This document shows, in pieces, positions 52,573-62,096 of a stretch of 64,000 bases of DNA. A model generated the notes under the pieces. It did no database searches. It was given only the letters and a program-made list of their open reading frames with translations, and was not told where the DNA came from. Both the position numbers and the translations under genes were made by a program. Within the stretch, counting starts at the first letter, position 1, and each line of letters opens with the position of its first letter. This DNA is from an uncultured Pelagibacteraceae bacterium (lineage in GTDB: Bacteria > Pseudomonadota > Alphaproteobacteria > Pelagibacterales > Pelagibacteraceae): assembly GCA_902591695.1 (NCBI GenBank), contig CACJBQ010000002.1, positions 1-64,000 on the forward strand, in the 5' to 3' direction.

Positions 52573-54264
52573 ATGATAAATATTTTTTTAAGCTCATTTG
52601 TTGGATCTATAATTATTATTGGAAATGCTTATGCATTTAATTATTTGATTTTTAAAAAAAAAATTGATGAATTTAACATTACTGATGATACTTTTTTTGG
52701 TTTCATTTTAATTGGTTTTACTTCATTATTAATAAATTTTTTCTTTCCTGTTAATAAATCTATTTCATCATTTTTTTTATTTTTTTCTGTTTCAATTTTT
52801 ATTTATTTTTTTATTAAATATAAAAAAAAAAAAAATCTAATTTGGGCTATTACATATTTAACAATCATAACATTTCTAATTATAACTTTTGCCAATATAA
52901 ACAGACCTGATGCTGGATTATATCATTTACCTTTTATTAAAATACTTAATGAAAATAAAATAATAATTGGTCTAACAAATTTACACTATAGATTTGGTCA
53001 TACCTCTATATTTCAATACATATCAGCAATACATGTTAATTTTATTTTTAAAGAAGAATTTTTAAATATACCTTTGGCAATCCTTCCAGGAGTTTATTTT
53101 CTTTATCTTTATGGAAACTTCAATTTTGCAATAAAAAAAAATGATAAAAAAAATGTTATCACTTTATTTTTGTTAACAGCTTTTTCTCTTTATTCGTTTA
53201 GTAGATTTAGTGGCTTAGGTAACGATGGTCCTGCTAATATATTTTTTTTCATTTTATTAGTTCATTATTTAAAAATAAAAAAAATTGATAGTTTAAGTGA
53301 AAGCGAATTTAATAGAATATTAATAATATCGTCATTTCTTTTGATGCTCAAGCCATTTATGGTTGTTACTTTATTAATTCCAATATTTCTTTTTATAATC
53401 AGTAAAAATAAAATTATCATAATAAAAGATTTTAAAAAATTTTTTTGCTTGTTTTTTATCTCGCTTTGGTTTTTAAAAAATTTACTTTCAAGTAGCTGTA
53501 TAATTTTTCCATTAAAGCAAACTTGTTTTAATAACTTAATTTATTCAAATGATAAGGTAATCTTCATAGCCTCTAAAGAGGCTGAAGCTTGGGCAAAAGG
53601 TTATCCAGATTCAAAAGTTAAAAATGGATTTGAACAATACAATTCAAATTTTAATTGGTTAGATACATGGACTAATAATCATTTTAAGAAAGTATTAGAG
53701 AAAATTTCACCTTTATTTCTTTTAATCATTATCCTGGTATTAATTTCATTAATTAAAAAAAATAAATACAAATCCATTGACTATAGAAAAAGTCTTTATA
53801 ATAAAAAATTTTTATACTTAATTTATTTTTTAGCCTTTTGCGTAATTCTTTGGTTTCTTAAATTTCCTGTTTACAGATTTGGATTAGCATTTATTTCGTC
53901 CTTTATAATTGTAATTTATGTTTATCTTTTTGTAATAGAAAATAAAAAGTTTCATAATCGAAAAGCTCTATCAGCTTTTTTAATATTTGGGTTTCTAATT
54001 TTATGTATGAAAAATGCTTCTAGAATAATAAATAAATTCGATCAAAATTATTTTAATGCTCCGTGGCCTGCAATATACTCTTTGAACAACAAAGATAATA
54101 ATAAGTTTAAAAAGTTTGAACAAGTTTTTGATCAAAAAAATAATTTATTATTTTTTCATAGTAATGGTGTAGAATGTATGTACACAAAATCGCCTTGTTC
54201 AAATTACTTAAATAAAAATATAAAAAAAATTACAAAATTTGGATATAAAATCTTTTACTTTTAA
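52573..54264 (+). CDS. Polytopic membrane protein of unknown function (paralog A)
   Basis: Many TM segments; RPDAGLYHLPFIKILNENKIIIGLTNLHYRFGHTS; SSSCIIFPLKQTC. Matches the protein at 57884..59533 by eye. Confidence 0.75.
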   Translation: MINIFLSSFVGSIIIIGNAYAFNYLIFKKKIDEFNITDDTFFGFILIGFTSLLINFFFPVNKSISSFFLFFSVSIFIYFFIKYKKKKNLIWAITYLTIITFLIITFANINRPDAGLYHLPFIKILNENKIIIGLTNLHYRFGHTSIFQYISAIHVNFIFKEEFLNIPLAILPGVYFLYLYGNFNFAIKKNDKKNVITLFLLTAFSLYSFSRFSGLGNDGPANIFFFILLVHYLKIKKIDSLSESEFNRILIISSFLLMLKPFMVVTLLIPIFLFIISKNKIIIIKDFKKFFCLFFISLWFLKNLLSSSCIIFPLKQTCFNNLIYSNDKVIFIASKEAEAWAKGYPDSKVKNGFEQYNSNFNWLDTWTNNHFKKVLEKISPLFLLIIILVLISLIKKNKYKSIDYRKSLYNKKFLYLIYFLAFCVILWFLKFPVYRFGLAFISSFIIVIYVYLFVIENKKFHNRKALSAFLIFGFLILCMKNASRIINKFDQNYFNAPWPAIYSLNNKDNNKFKKFEQVFDQKNNLLFFHSNGVECMYTKSPCSNYLNKNIKKITKFGYKIFYF

Positions 54265-54267
54265 AGC

Positions 54268-54960
54268 CTAATCAAAAAATCTATATTTAAATATACAGTA
54301 TAAAGCTATAAAGGCATCCTTAAGGGTTATTTTTTTTCCATCCTCATACGATCTTCCTCGATAAGAAATTGGTACCTCATAAAATACATATTTTTTTTTT
54401 GCTAATTTAACTGTAATTTCAGGCTCTATACCAAAAGATTTTTCTTTAATATTTATTGATCGAATTACAGACTTTTTAAATAATTTGTATCCAGTTTCCA
54501 TATCGGACATATTTAGATTTGTAACAATATTGGTAAGTAGTGTGAGAAGTTTATTGGCAACAAAATGCCAAAAAAAATGTAATCTCACATAATCACCCCC
54601 CATAAATCTAGATCCATACACCACATCAGCATCAGTGTTTTTAAAAGGTTTAATTAAAGCAGAATAATCTTTAGGGTCATATTCTAAATCAGCATCTTGT
54701 ATTAGAACTATATCACCACTTACTTCCTCAAAGCCTTTTTTTAAAGCTGAACCTTTACCAAAATTTTTTTCAAGAAAGATACCTCTAATTTCAGGGTATA
54801 GATCTGCAAGATCTTTAATTATAAATTTTGAATTGTCTGTAGAACAATCATCTACAATGATAATTTCTTTTTCTAAATCTTTGAATTTTAGAACTCTCTC
54901 AATAATTATTTTTAGAGTTTTTTCTTCGTTATAACATGGTATAATTATAGATAATTTCAT
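54268..54960 (-). CDS. Glycosyltransferase family 2 (DPM1-like)
   Basis: LSIIIPCYNEEKTLKIIIERVL; IIVDDCSTDNSKFII; IQDADLEYDPKDY; DMETGYKLFKKSV. Confidence 0.94.
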   Translation of the reverse strand: MKLSIIIPCYNEEKTLKIIIERVLKFKDLEKEIIIVDDCSTDNSKFIIKDLADLYPEIRGIFLEKNFGKGSALKKGFEEVSGDIVLIQDADLEYDPKDYSALIKPFKNTDADVVYGSRFMGGDYVRLHFFWHFVANKLLTLLTNIVTNLNMSDMETGYKLFKKSVIRSINIKEKSFGIEPEITVKLAKKKYVFYEVPISYRGRSYEDGKKITLKDAFIALYCIFKYRFFD

Positions 54961-56336
54961 GTTTTCTTTTTAATTAATCTTAGGTATGTAAACAACATTA
55001 AAAATACGATCAACGAAAATCCACCATTGAAATAACCCGCTCCTCTCAAACTTTGAGTAATTATGAATGGTATATAAAAAAACTTCAAATCAATAGGAAT
55101 TTGTTTATTAATTAAAAACAAAATAATAAAAAAATAAAATAAAATACTAAAAATTCCAAATTCAACTATAATTTTTACAAAGTTATTAGTTCCATCTTTG
55201 TTATTATAGCTATTCAATTTCTCAATTTTTGATGGGCTCTTTTCGTTAAAATATCGAAAAGCTACATCATATCTATTTACGCCCCAGCCAAAAGGTTTCT
55301 CTATAATTGATTTTTTTGCGATCATGAAAGCATGAAAATGTATTGCGGATGTTATGTTTCCTGCTTTAACTTTCATAAATTGACTAATCCTTAACGCTAA
55401 GTTTTTATTTATCTCTCCAGCAACTTCAAACTCTAAATTATTTGTATCCTTTTTGTCATTATCTACCAAACCATAAGTAGGAACAAATCTATTTCTACAT
55501 TCGTTATCTAAAATTAATATTCCAAAAAACAATACAAAGATTAAAGAAAAGATTTTTAAAGTGTTTACAGGAATTATTTTAAAATTAAAAATAGTAATTA
55601 TTACTAAGCTTAATGCAGTTCCTAACAATAAAGTTGTAGAACTTTTAATTAAACATAAAAATATAAATATAAAAACTATAAATTTACTTAAAAAAGAAGT
55701 TTTTTGCTTTGAATTTACGTATAATAAATAGGTAATAACACCGGGTGCAATCATACCTAGATGTGAATTTTCTTTAAAAATAAATTCATCCAAAGTAAAT
55801 CTAATTTCTTCAATACGCTCCCCGTTTAAATTAAAATTAATAGCAGAATATTTATCTACGAAACTTAAAATTTTAAAAATTTTTATGCCACCGCAAAAAA
55901 GATTTTGACCGGAATCATTATGATGAAAATAACTCATCAAAACTGATAGAAAAAAAATTACCAAAAATAAATTAACTATATTTTTAATATTTTTATTAAA
56001 CTCATCAAAATAATAAAATGAAATTATAAATATTGCTGTTAAAAATACTATGCCATAAAAATTGTAAAGAGTTAACTTAAAATTTTCGAAATAAATATTA
56101 ACTAAAGAATGAAATATTAAAAATAAAAAAAAATACAAAAAAATTTTTATATTTGAAAAATTTTTCTCGTATAGAATTTTTACCAAGCATGGTAAAAGTA
56201 ATATTAATATTAACATTCTTGCTTGAAAATAATCATATTTAATACCTGAGAGAAAAATAAAAGAAACAAAGATAAAATTAAATGCGATCGTTAAAATTAA
56301 ATTTCGATTATTTAATTTTAAGTCTTTATTCAACAT
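54957..56336 (-). CDS. O-antigen polymerase/ligase-like membrane protein
   Basis: Polytopic; large loop; KPFGWGVNRYDVAFRYF and NFVKIIVEFGIFSILFYFFIILF resemble Wzy/WaaL-like proteins. Confidence 0.65.
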   Translation of the reverse strand: MLNKDLKLNNRNLILTIAFNFIFVSFIFLSGIKYDYFQARMLILILLLPCLVKILYEKNFSNIKIFLYFFLFLIFHSLVNIYFENFKLTLYNFYGIVFLTAIFIISFYYFDEFNKNIKNIVNLFLVIFFLSVLMSYFHHNDSGQNLFCGGIKIFKILSFVDKYSAINFNLNGERIEEIRFTLDEFIFKENSHLGMIAPGVITYLLYVNSKQKTSFLSKFIVFIFIFLCLIKSSTTLLLGTALSLVIITIFNFKIIPVNTLKIFSLIFVLFFGILILDNECRNRFVPTYGLVDNDKKDTNNLEFEVAGEINKNLALRISQFMKVKAGNITSAIHFHAFMIAKKSIIEKPFGWGVNRYDVAFRYFNEKSPSKIEKLNSYNNKDGTNNFVKIIVEFGIFSILFYFFIILFLINKQIPIDLKFFYIPFIITQSLRGAGYFNGGFSLIVFLMLFTYLRLIKKKT

Positions 56337-57855
56337 CTTTTCTTCTATTCATGTACAAATAAAAACCTAAAGGATAGAAACTAATCAAGTTAATCCAATT
56401 ATTAAAAAAGTTTCCATTCGTAGTCAATGGCCATATTGATAAAAATAAACCAATAAGTAAAACTAATTCGCTGTCGGACAGTTTTTTTGAATTTTTATTA
56501 ATTAGATAAAGAAAATTTTTAATTATTAAATAAGTTAAAAATATAAATAACGAAAAAATAAATAAAAATCCTATAATTCCTGTTTCAGCTAAAAGTTGTA
56601 TGTAGAAATTATGTGGATGTGTGTTGCATGCATTTCTCTTTAGAAGTTCGTTTGATGGAGAATGTTGAGGATCTAGATGTAAAAAAATGTGATTATGTAT
56701 AATTATTTTTTCTTTAAATATTTTTTTAATAATCCCTTCCCTATTTGAATAATAAATATTTAATTTATCGTCTCCCACATATTTATAAGAAAAAACTTTA
56801 TCTCCTTTTTCGATTATTTGTTCAGTTGAAACAAAGACTTTTTCCAATTCCATGGGTCTTTTTTCTTTCCAAGGAATGTCTATTGTCAATATTGTATTAT
56901 CTACAAATATTTTGTCTGGAAAATAACTTACAAACCTTTTATCATCACAGTGATATCTATAAGTTTTAGGTCCCTTCCCAATTAATTTATTGTCATTAAA
57001 CATTTTTAATGAAGTTTTAAACATGGGTAAATAGTTTTGTAAAAAACCAATATTTTTTTCTGATTTCCCAAATATATGGCTTTTTAATTGATCTACATAT
57101 CTATCAAATACATTTTGATTCATTAGCATTATCAATATTATGCTTACGGAAGAAAAAATTATACTAAATACTTTAATTCTCCATTTAATACCAGTTACAA
57201 AAAAAATTATTATTAATCCAATTAATGTTTTAAAAAAAGCGGCACGTTCTCCAGATAAAAAAATCATCACTAAGCATAATAAAATAGTAAGAACACTAAC
57301 TTTATTTAATTTAGAGTTACTTTTAAAATACAAAGCTAGTCCAATTAATACAAAAAGAATTCTTGATAAGTAACTACCAAGAATTAAATCTTCTTTAAAG
57401 AAACCAGATATTCTATCTTGTCTATATTTTTCAAATCCAAAAATATTTTTTTCAAAGAAAAATTGGATATATCCATCAATAATTACAATTATGACTGTGG
57501 TTAATAAAAAAATATATAATACTTTTAAATTTTCTTTGCTTTTATTAAGTATTTCAAATACCGCAAAAGGAAATAAAAAAAATCTAAAATAAAAAAAAAT
57601 ATTTAGTATTGTTTCTGGTATAAACTCTGAATTTAAAAGACAAAATAATAAAAATATATAAAAAGAAAAAAAAAATATAACTATTTTTTCTTTGAAGAAA
57701 TCAAATTTTTTTTTTTTTAAAAGATCTGATAAAAATAAAATAATTAATATATTAACAATTAATTCTACTATAAATGGGCCAATTACAAACGCACACGGGA
57801 GTAATGATAGAAGTATTAACGAAAAATTTTTTTTTTTTAATATATGAGTAACCAT
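56326..57855 (-). CDS. O-antigen ligase/polymerase family protein with an unusual periplasmic insertion
   Basis: SGERAAFFKTLIGL; GKGPKTYRYHC; NACNTHPHNFYIQLLAETGIIGFLFIFSLF is WaaL/Wzy-like. Confidence 0.85.
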   Translation of the reverse strand: MVTHILKKKNFSLILLSLLPCAFVIGPFIVELIVNILIILFLSDLLKKKKFDFFKEKIVIFFFSFYIFLLFCLLNSEFIPETILNIFFYFRFFLFPFAVFEILNKSKENLKVLYIFLLTTVIIVIIDGYIQFFFEKNIFGFEKYRQDRISGFFKEDLILGSYLSRILFVLIGLALYFKSNSKLNKVSVLTILLCLVMIFLSGERAAFFKTLIGLIIIFFVTGIKWRIKVFSIIFSSVSIILIMLMNQNVFDRYVDQLKSHIFGKSEKNIGFLQNYLPMFKTSLKMFNDNKLIGKGPKTYRYHCDDKRFVSYFPDKIFVDNTILTIDIPWKEKRPMELEKVFVSTEQIIEKGDKVFSYKYVGDDKLNIYYSNREGIIKKIFKEKIIIHNHIFLHLDPQHSPSNELLKRNACNTHPHNFYIQLLAETGIIGFLFIFSLFIFLTYLIIKNFLYLINKNSKKLSDSELVLLIGLFLSIWPLTTNGNFFNNWINLISFYPLGFYLYMNRRKDVE

Positions 57856-57883
57856 TCTATTTTTTATAAATTATATTTAATAA

Positions 57884-59533
57884 CTATTTAAGAAAAAAAG
57901 TATACCCGTATTTCTCTATAATTGGATAATCGTCTTTTGGACTATTAATACATATTTTGTTATAGTCAGCACATTGCCATCCATCAGAAATATAAATTTC
58001 GTAACCATTAAAAACACCTAACTTTGAAATATCTGAATAATCAAAATCCTGTTTATAGCTTTTAGTTAAATTATAAAAATTAAGTTTATTAAAATTCTTT
58101 CCAACTGAAAAAACTATTAAAATTGATAAAAAAAATAATGAAATATTTCTGGTTAGAAAAACTTTTAAAAATTTTAAGTTGATCAAAACATACCCTAAAA
58201 TTAAGCATGGGAAAAATAAAATATGACCCCAACCAAATCTGACCTCTGGTGCTTGCATCCAAAAATAATTATTTAAAAAAAATGATATTACAATTATTGC
58301 TAGTATATCTTTTTTTAAAATATAATTTTTTAAATAACCGAATAAGTAAAGAAATGACAAAACTAAGGTTGAAATTAAAAGCATTGAATAACTAATCTTA
58401 AGTAAAGAGGTATTTAAAAAATAATCATAAAACCAAGGCACAAACCAATCAAAACTGTAAATAGTATGATCAAAATCTAAATATCTCTCTCTTAATCTGG
58501 TGTCTCTTGAAAAACCTTTGGTGGCATTAACTAACAAATCGATTTTATCGTTACCAAAAAACCAGTTAGTATTTAAACAACTAATTTTTACAGGATAAAT
58601 AAAACAAGAAGTTAAAATAAAATTTCTCAGCATCCACAAAGCCAGAAAAAGAGTAGAAAAAAATACTGGAATAAGTGACTTTTTTAATAAATTAATTTTT
58701 TTTATTAATGCATATAATGCAAAGATGGATACCCCGATATAAGTAATTTTAGTTACAACACATAATACAGATGAAATTAGTAATAAGTCAAAATAGTGGG
58801 TTTCTTCAGTTTCATTAAACTTTAAAAAAAAATAAAAAGATGAGATAAATAATATCATAGCTATAGTATCTACTTCAGGATTGCCTAAATGATTGAAAAT
58901 GATGCCATTTTGAAATGGATGAATTATTGAGAAAAATATTAGATATACTCCTACTAAGAATAAACAAATTTCACTTAATAAATAATTTTTACTTGCACTT
59001 AAGTAAACTTGATAAAACAAAACTGTTAAAGGTAAAAAGTTTAAAAGGTATATTGTATCAAAACCTTTTATTTTAAATTTTAACAAAGATAACAATATGT
59101 GCCAGCCAGAATTAAGGCTATATAACCAATCTAAATTTGAAAGACCAAAAACAATTTTTTTATCATAAGCCCATCTAATTGTTTGAGTATGATAAACAGG
59201 TGAATCAATATTGTGACCATTTTCATAATTAATAAATATTAAAAAAAATAAAATTATAGAAAAAATGAAAATATTTATGTTTAATTTTTTTTTAAATACT
59301 AAATATAAAAAAAATACTAATCCAATTAAAATTATATAAATAAAAAATATTTTTAATGGAAAAAAAAAATTTAGTAAAATTGAAGTAAGTATTAAAAAAA
59401 ATATTCCATATAAAAAATCAAAATTATTTATCTGAATAAATGTATTTTCTTTTTCAAAAATTTTTTTTAACAAAAAAGAATATCCAAGTATTGAAAAATA
59501 TATGATCAAATTTAATGTAAAAGATATAATCAT
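57884..59533 (-). CDS. Polytopic membrane protein of unknown function (paralog B)
   Basis: Many TM segments; NIDSPVYHTQTIRWAYDKKIVFGLSNLDWLYSLNSGWH; LTSCFIYPVKISC. Matches 52573..54264 by eye. Confidence 0.75.
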   Translation of the reverse strand: MIISFTLNLIIYFSILGYSFLLKKIFEKENTFIQINNFDFLYGIFFLILTSILLNFFFPLKIFFIYIILIGLVFFLYLVFKKKLNINIFIFSIILFFLIFINYENGHNIDSPVYHTQTIRWAYDKKIVFGLSNLDWLYSLNSGWHILLSLLKFKIKGFDTIYLLNFLPLTVLFYQVYLSASKNYLLSEICLFLVGVYLIFFSIIHPFQNGIIFNHLGNPEVDTIAMILFISSFYFFLKFNETEETHYFDLLLISSVLCVVTKITYIGVSIFALYALIKKINLLKKSLIPVFFSTLFLALWMLRNFILTSCFIYPVKISCLNTNWFFGNDKIDLLVNATKGFSRDTRLRERYLDFDHTIYSFDWFVPWFYDYFLNTSLLKISYSMLLISTLVLSFLYLFGYLKNYILKKDILAIIVISFFLNNYFWMQAPEVRFGWGHILFFPCLILGYVLINLKFLKVFLTRNISLFFLSILIVFSVGKNFNKLNFYNLTKSYKQDFDYSDISKLGVFNGYEIYISDGWQCADYNKICINSPKDDYPIIEKYGYTFFLK

Positions 59534-59542
59534 AATATTTCT

Positions 59543-60712
59543 TTACTTTAATGCTTTGCCTTGAATAATTTTGTCTGATCTTTCCTTATGTGTGTCATAA
59601 GCCCAACATTTAATCATTTCCCTAGAATTAAGATATTTTTGAATTCCGCCTGGTTCTAAACTAAATTTTATTTTAGCACTTACCGCTTCTTTTGGGGCAC
59701 AAATATTGTTATTTTTATATTCAATTTGAAGAAAATTGTAATTAGTTATCCATGAAAAAAAATTAAAAAATATTATTAAAAATAAAATTTTTTTATTAAA
59801 AAATTTTGTAATAAAAAAATATAAAAATATTATACCTGGTTGCAAATATGATAGCTCAGCTGGTATATATAAAAAAAGTAAAAAATTAAGTAAAATAATA
59901 AAAAAAATAACTCTGTATTTATATAAATTAATAATTAGTGTTTTAGATCTCAGAAATGTAAAAAGAATTAATATTATTTGAATTAAACCTAAAGCTAATA
60001 TTGTTTTGTAAGCAAATCTTGCTAAAATTCCAAAAAAACCTTGGTCTGTTGGTCTTGCTGCTGTTAACCACTCTAGGGAAAATGAATAATCATACCATAT
60101 TGGAACATAAAAAAGTCCACTAACAAAAAATATTGAGAGAAAAATTATAATTTTTCTATTTAATGAAATTTTGTAATCATAATTATACAAAAATATTATG
60201 GGAATTATAAAAATTAAAAAATTGATTCTCGCGCCAATAGAAATCGATAAAAGTAAGATTGCTAATTCTATCTTTTTTTTTGATAATAAATAAAAACCTA
60301 GTCCAAAAGGGAATAGCGCCCAAGAGTAATCTATTGGTTCTAAATTATCAAAGTAAAGTACTTGACTAGATAAGCAAAGTAATAAATAGGGATATAAGTC
60401 TAAATCATTTTTTTTTGATAGTGCAAGAAAAATAAAAAATATTCCAAATAAAAATAATAAAAACGTTATCAAATTTGTAACAAAACTACCAAAAAAATAA
60501 GATAAGAAACCTATGCCCATTTCAGCAACTGGATTGCCTGTAAATCTTGAGGTTACAAAAGTTCCATCTATTAATCTTCTTTCAAAAACATATATCATTG
60601 GAAGTGTATCTTCATCTGACCCATAACCTCCAATGAAAGATAAATAAATTGCAAAGATCAGTAATATTGAAATAAGAAATATTATAAAAACGTTAGGCTT
60701 TATTTTAGCCAT
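59543..60712 (-). CDS. Polytopic membrane protein, possible GT-C-like enzyme
   Basis: ~10 TM segments; YGSDEDTLPMIYVFERRLIDGTFVTSRFTGNPVAEMG first periplasmic loop. Confidence 0.55.
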   Translation of the reverse strand: MAKIKPNVFIIFLISILLIFAIYLSFIGGYGSDEDTLPMIYVFERRLIDGTFVTSRFTGNPVAEMGIGFLSYFFGSFVTNLITFLLFLFGIFFIFLALSKKNDLDLYPYLLLCLSSQVLYFDNLEPIDYSWALFPFGLGFYLLSKKKIELAILLLSISIGARINFLIFIIPIIFLYNYDYKISLNRKIIIFLSIFFVSGLFYVPIWYDYSFSLEWLTAARPTDQGFFGILARFAYKTILALGLIQIILILFTFLRSKTLIINLYKYRVIFFIILLNFLLFLYIPAELSYLQPGIIFLYFFITKFFNKKILFLIIFFNFFSWITNYNFLQIEYKNNNICAPKEAVSAKIKFSLEPGGIQKYLNSREMIKCWAYDTHKERSDKIIQGKALK

Positions 60713-60717
60713 AAAAA

Positions 60718-61752
60718 TTATTTTAATTTTGATTTTAATTTATTCAAATCACTAAAAATCATATCTTTCACAAGCTGAGAAAAAGTTACTTTTGGTTTCC
60801 ATTTTAGTTTCATTCTTGCTTTATTGGCATCTCCTAATAAAGTATCTACTTCACTTGGTCTAAAATATTTTTTACTACATTCTACAATGCAGTTTCCTGA
60901 ACTATCAAATCCTTTGGTATTTATTCCGTTGCCTCGCCATGTAATCTTAATTTTTAAATTTTTAGCACATTCATCAATAAAATTTTTAACTGTATAGTTA
61001 ATTCCGGTCGCGATCACAAAATCTTCAGGTTTTTTTTGTTGCAATATCAACCACTGAGCCTCAACATAATCTTTTGCATGGCCCCAGTCTCTTTTTGCAT
61101 ACAAATTTCCTAGTACAAGTTTTTTTTGCAAACCTAGTTTAATTTTACTTAAACCAATTGTAATTTTTCTAGTTACAAATGTTTCTCCTCTTCTGGGACT
61201 TTCATGATTAAATAAAATACCATTGCAAGCAAAAATTTTATAAGATTCTCTGTAATTAATTGTAATCCAATGTGCAAATAACTTTGCTACTCCATATGGG
61301 CTCCTTGGATAAAAAGGAGTTTTTTCTGACTGGCGTTTTTCAACAATTTTTCCAAACATCTCTGAAGTGCCTGCTTGATAATATTTTACTTTATTTAATT
61401 TTAAAGTTTTTATAGCCTCTAAAATATTCAAACATCCAAGTGCATTAACGTTTGCTGTATAATTTGGAATCTCAAAGGATACGGCTACATGTGACTGGGC
61501 AGCTAAATTATATATCTCATCTGGCTTTACAAATTTTATTAGTTTTTGAATTGAGATGGGGTCGGTAATATCACCGTAATATAAAAAAAAAGATTTTTTA
61601 TTAGTTTCATAAATGTGATCTATTCGTTCAGTGTTTAATGAGGATGATTTTCTTTTAACAGCATGAACAATATAGTTCTTTTTGAGCAAAAACTCAGTTA
61701 GATAAGATCCATCTTGACCAGTAACTCCAAAAATTAATGCTTTTTTTTTCAT
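60718..61752 (-). CDS. gmd: GDP-mannose 4,6-dehydratase
   Basis: [87 protein letters not shown]. Confidence 0.96.
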   Translation of the reverse strand: MKKKALIFGVTGQDGSYLTEFLLKKNYIVHAVKRKSSSLNTERIDHIYETNKKSFFLYYGDITDPISIQKLIKFVKPDEIYNLAAQSHVAVSFEIPNYTANVNALGCLNILEAIKTLKLNKVKYYQAGTSEMFGKIVEKRQSEKTPFYPRSPYGVAKLFAHWITINYRESYKIFACNGILFNHESPRRGETFVTRKITIGLSKIKLGLQKKLVLGNLYAKRDWGHAKDYVEAQWLILQQKKPEDFVIATGINYTVKNFIDECAKNLKIKITWRGNGINTKGFDSSGNCIVECSKKYFRPSEVDTLLGDANKARMKLKWKPKVTFSQLVKDMIFSDLNKLKSKLK

Positions 61753-61875
61753 AAAACTAATTCTAAGTGTATTCCTTATTTATATTAAGAAAAGAAAAAA
61801 TTTAAATCTAATTATTTTTTTTTTTAATTGTATCTGATCAATTAAAAATAACATTATAAGTTTTTATTATTAATA

Positions 61876-61998
61876 TTATTTTAATTTTTTATATCTAAAT
61901 ATCAGCTTTTTACAGATCTTTTTACTGAAACTAATCAAGTTTTTTATACCAAATGGATAATCAACTTGAATAATTCTAAAAATTTTTAAGCTACCAAT
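61876..61998 (-). pseudogene. Possible C-terminal remnant of a lost CDS
   Basis: In the long gmd-fcl gap; minus frame between two stops reads IGSLKIFRIIQVDYPFGIKNLISFSKKICKKLIFRYKKLK*, protein-like but without a start. Confidence 0.3.
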
Positions 61999-62096
61999 CT
62001 ATATTTAATAACTAACCAACATCCATATTATTAATTATTTATTCTAAAATAAATTTTGAATAACTGATTTTGATATTTATTATTATTAAATACTCT

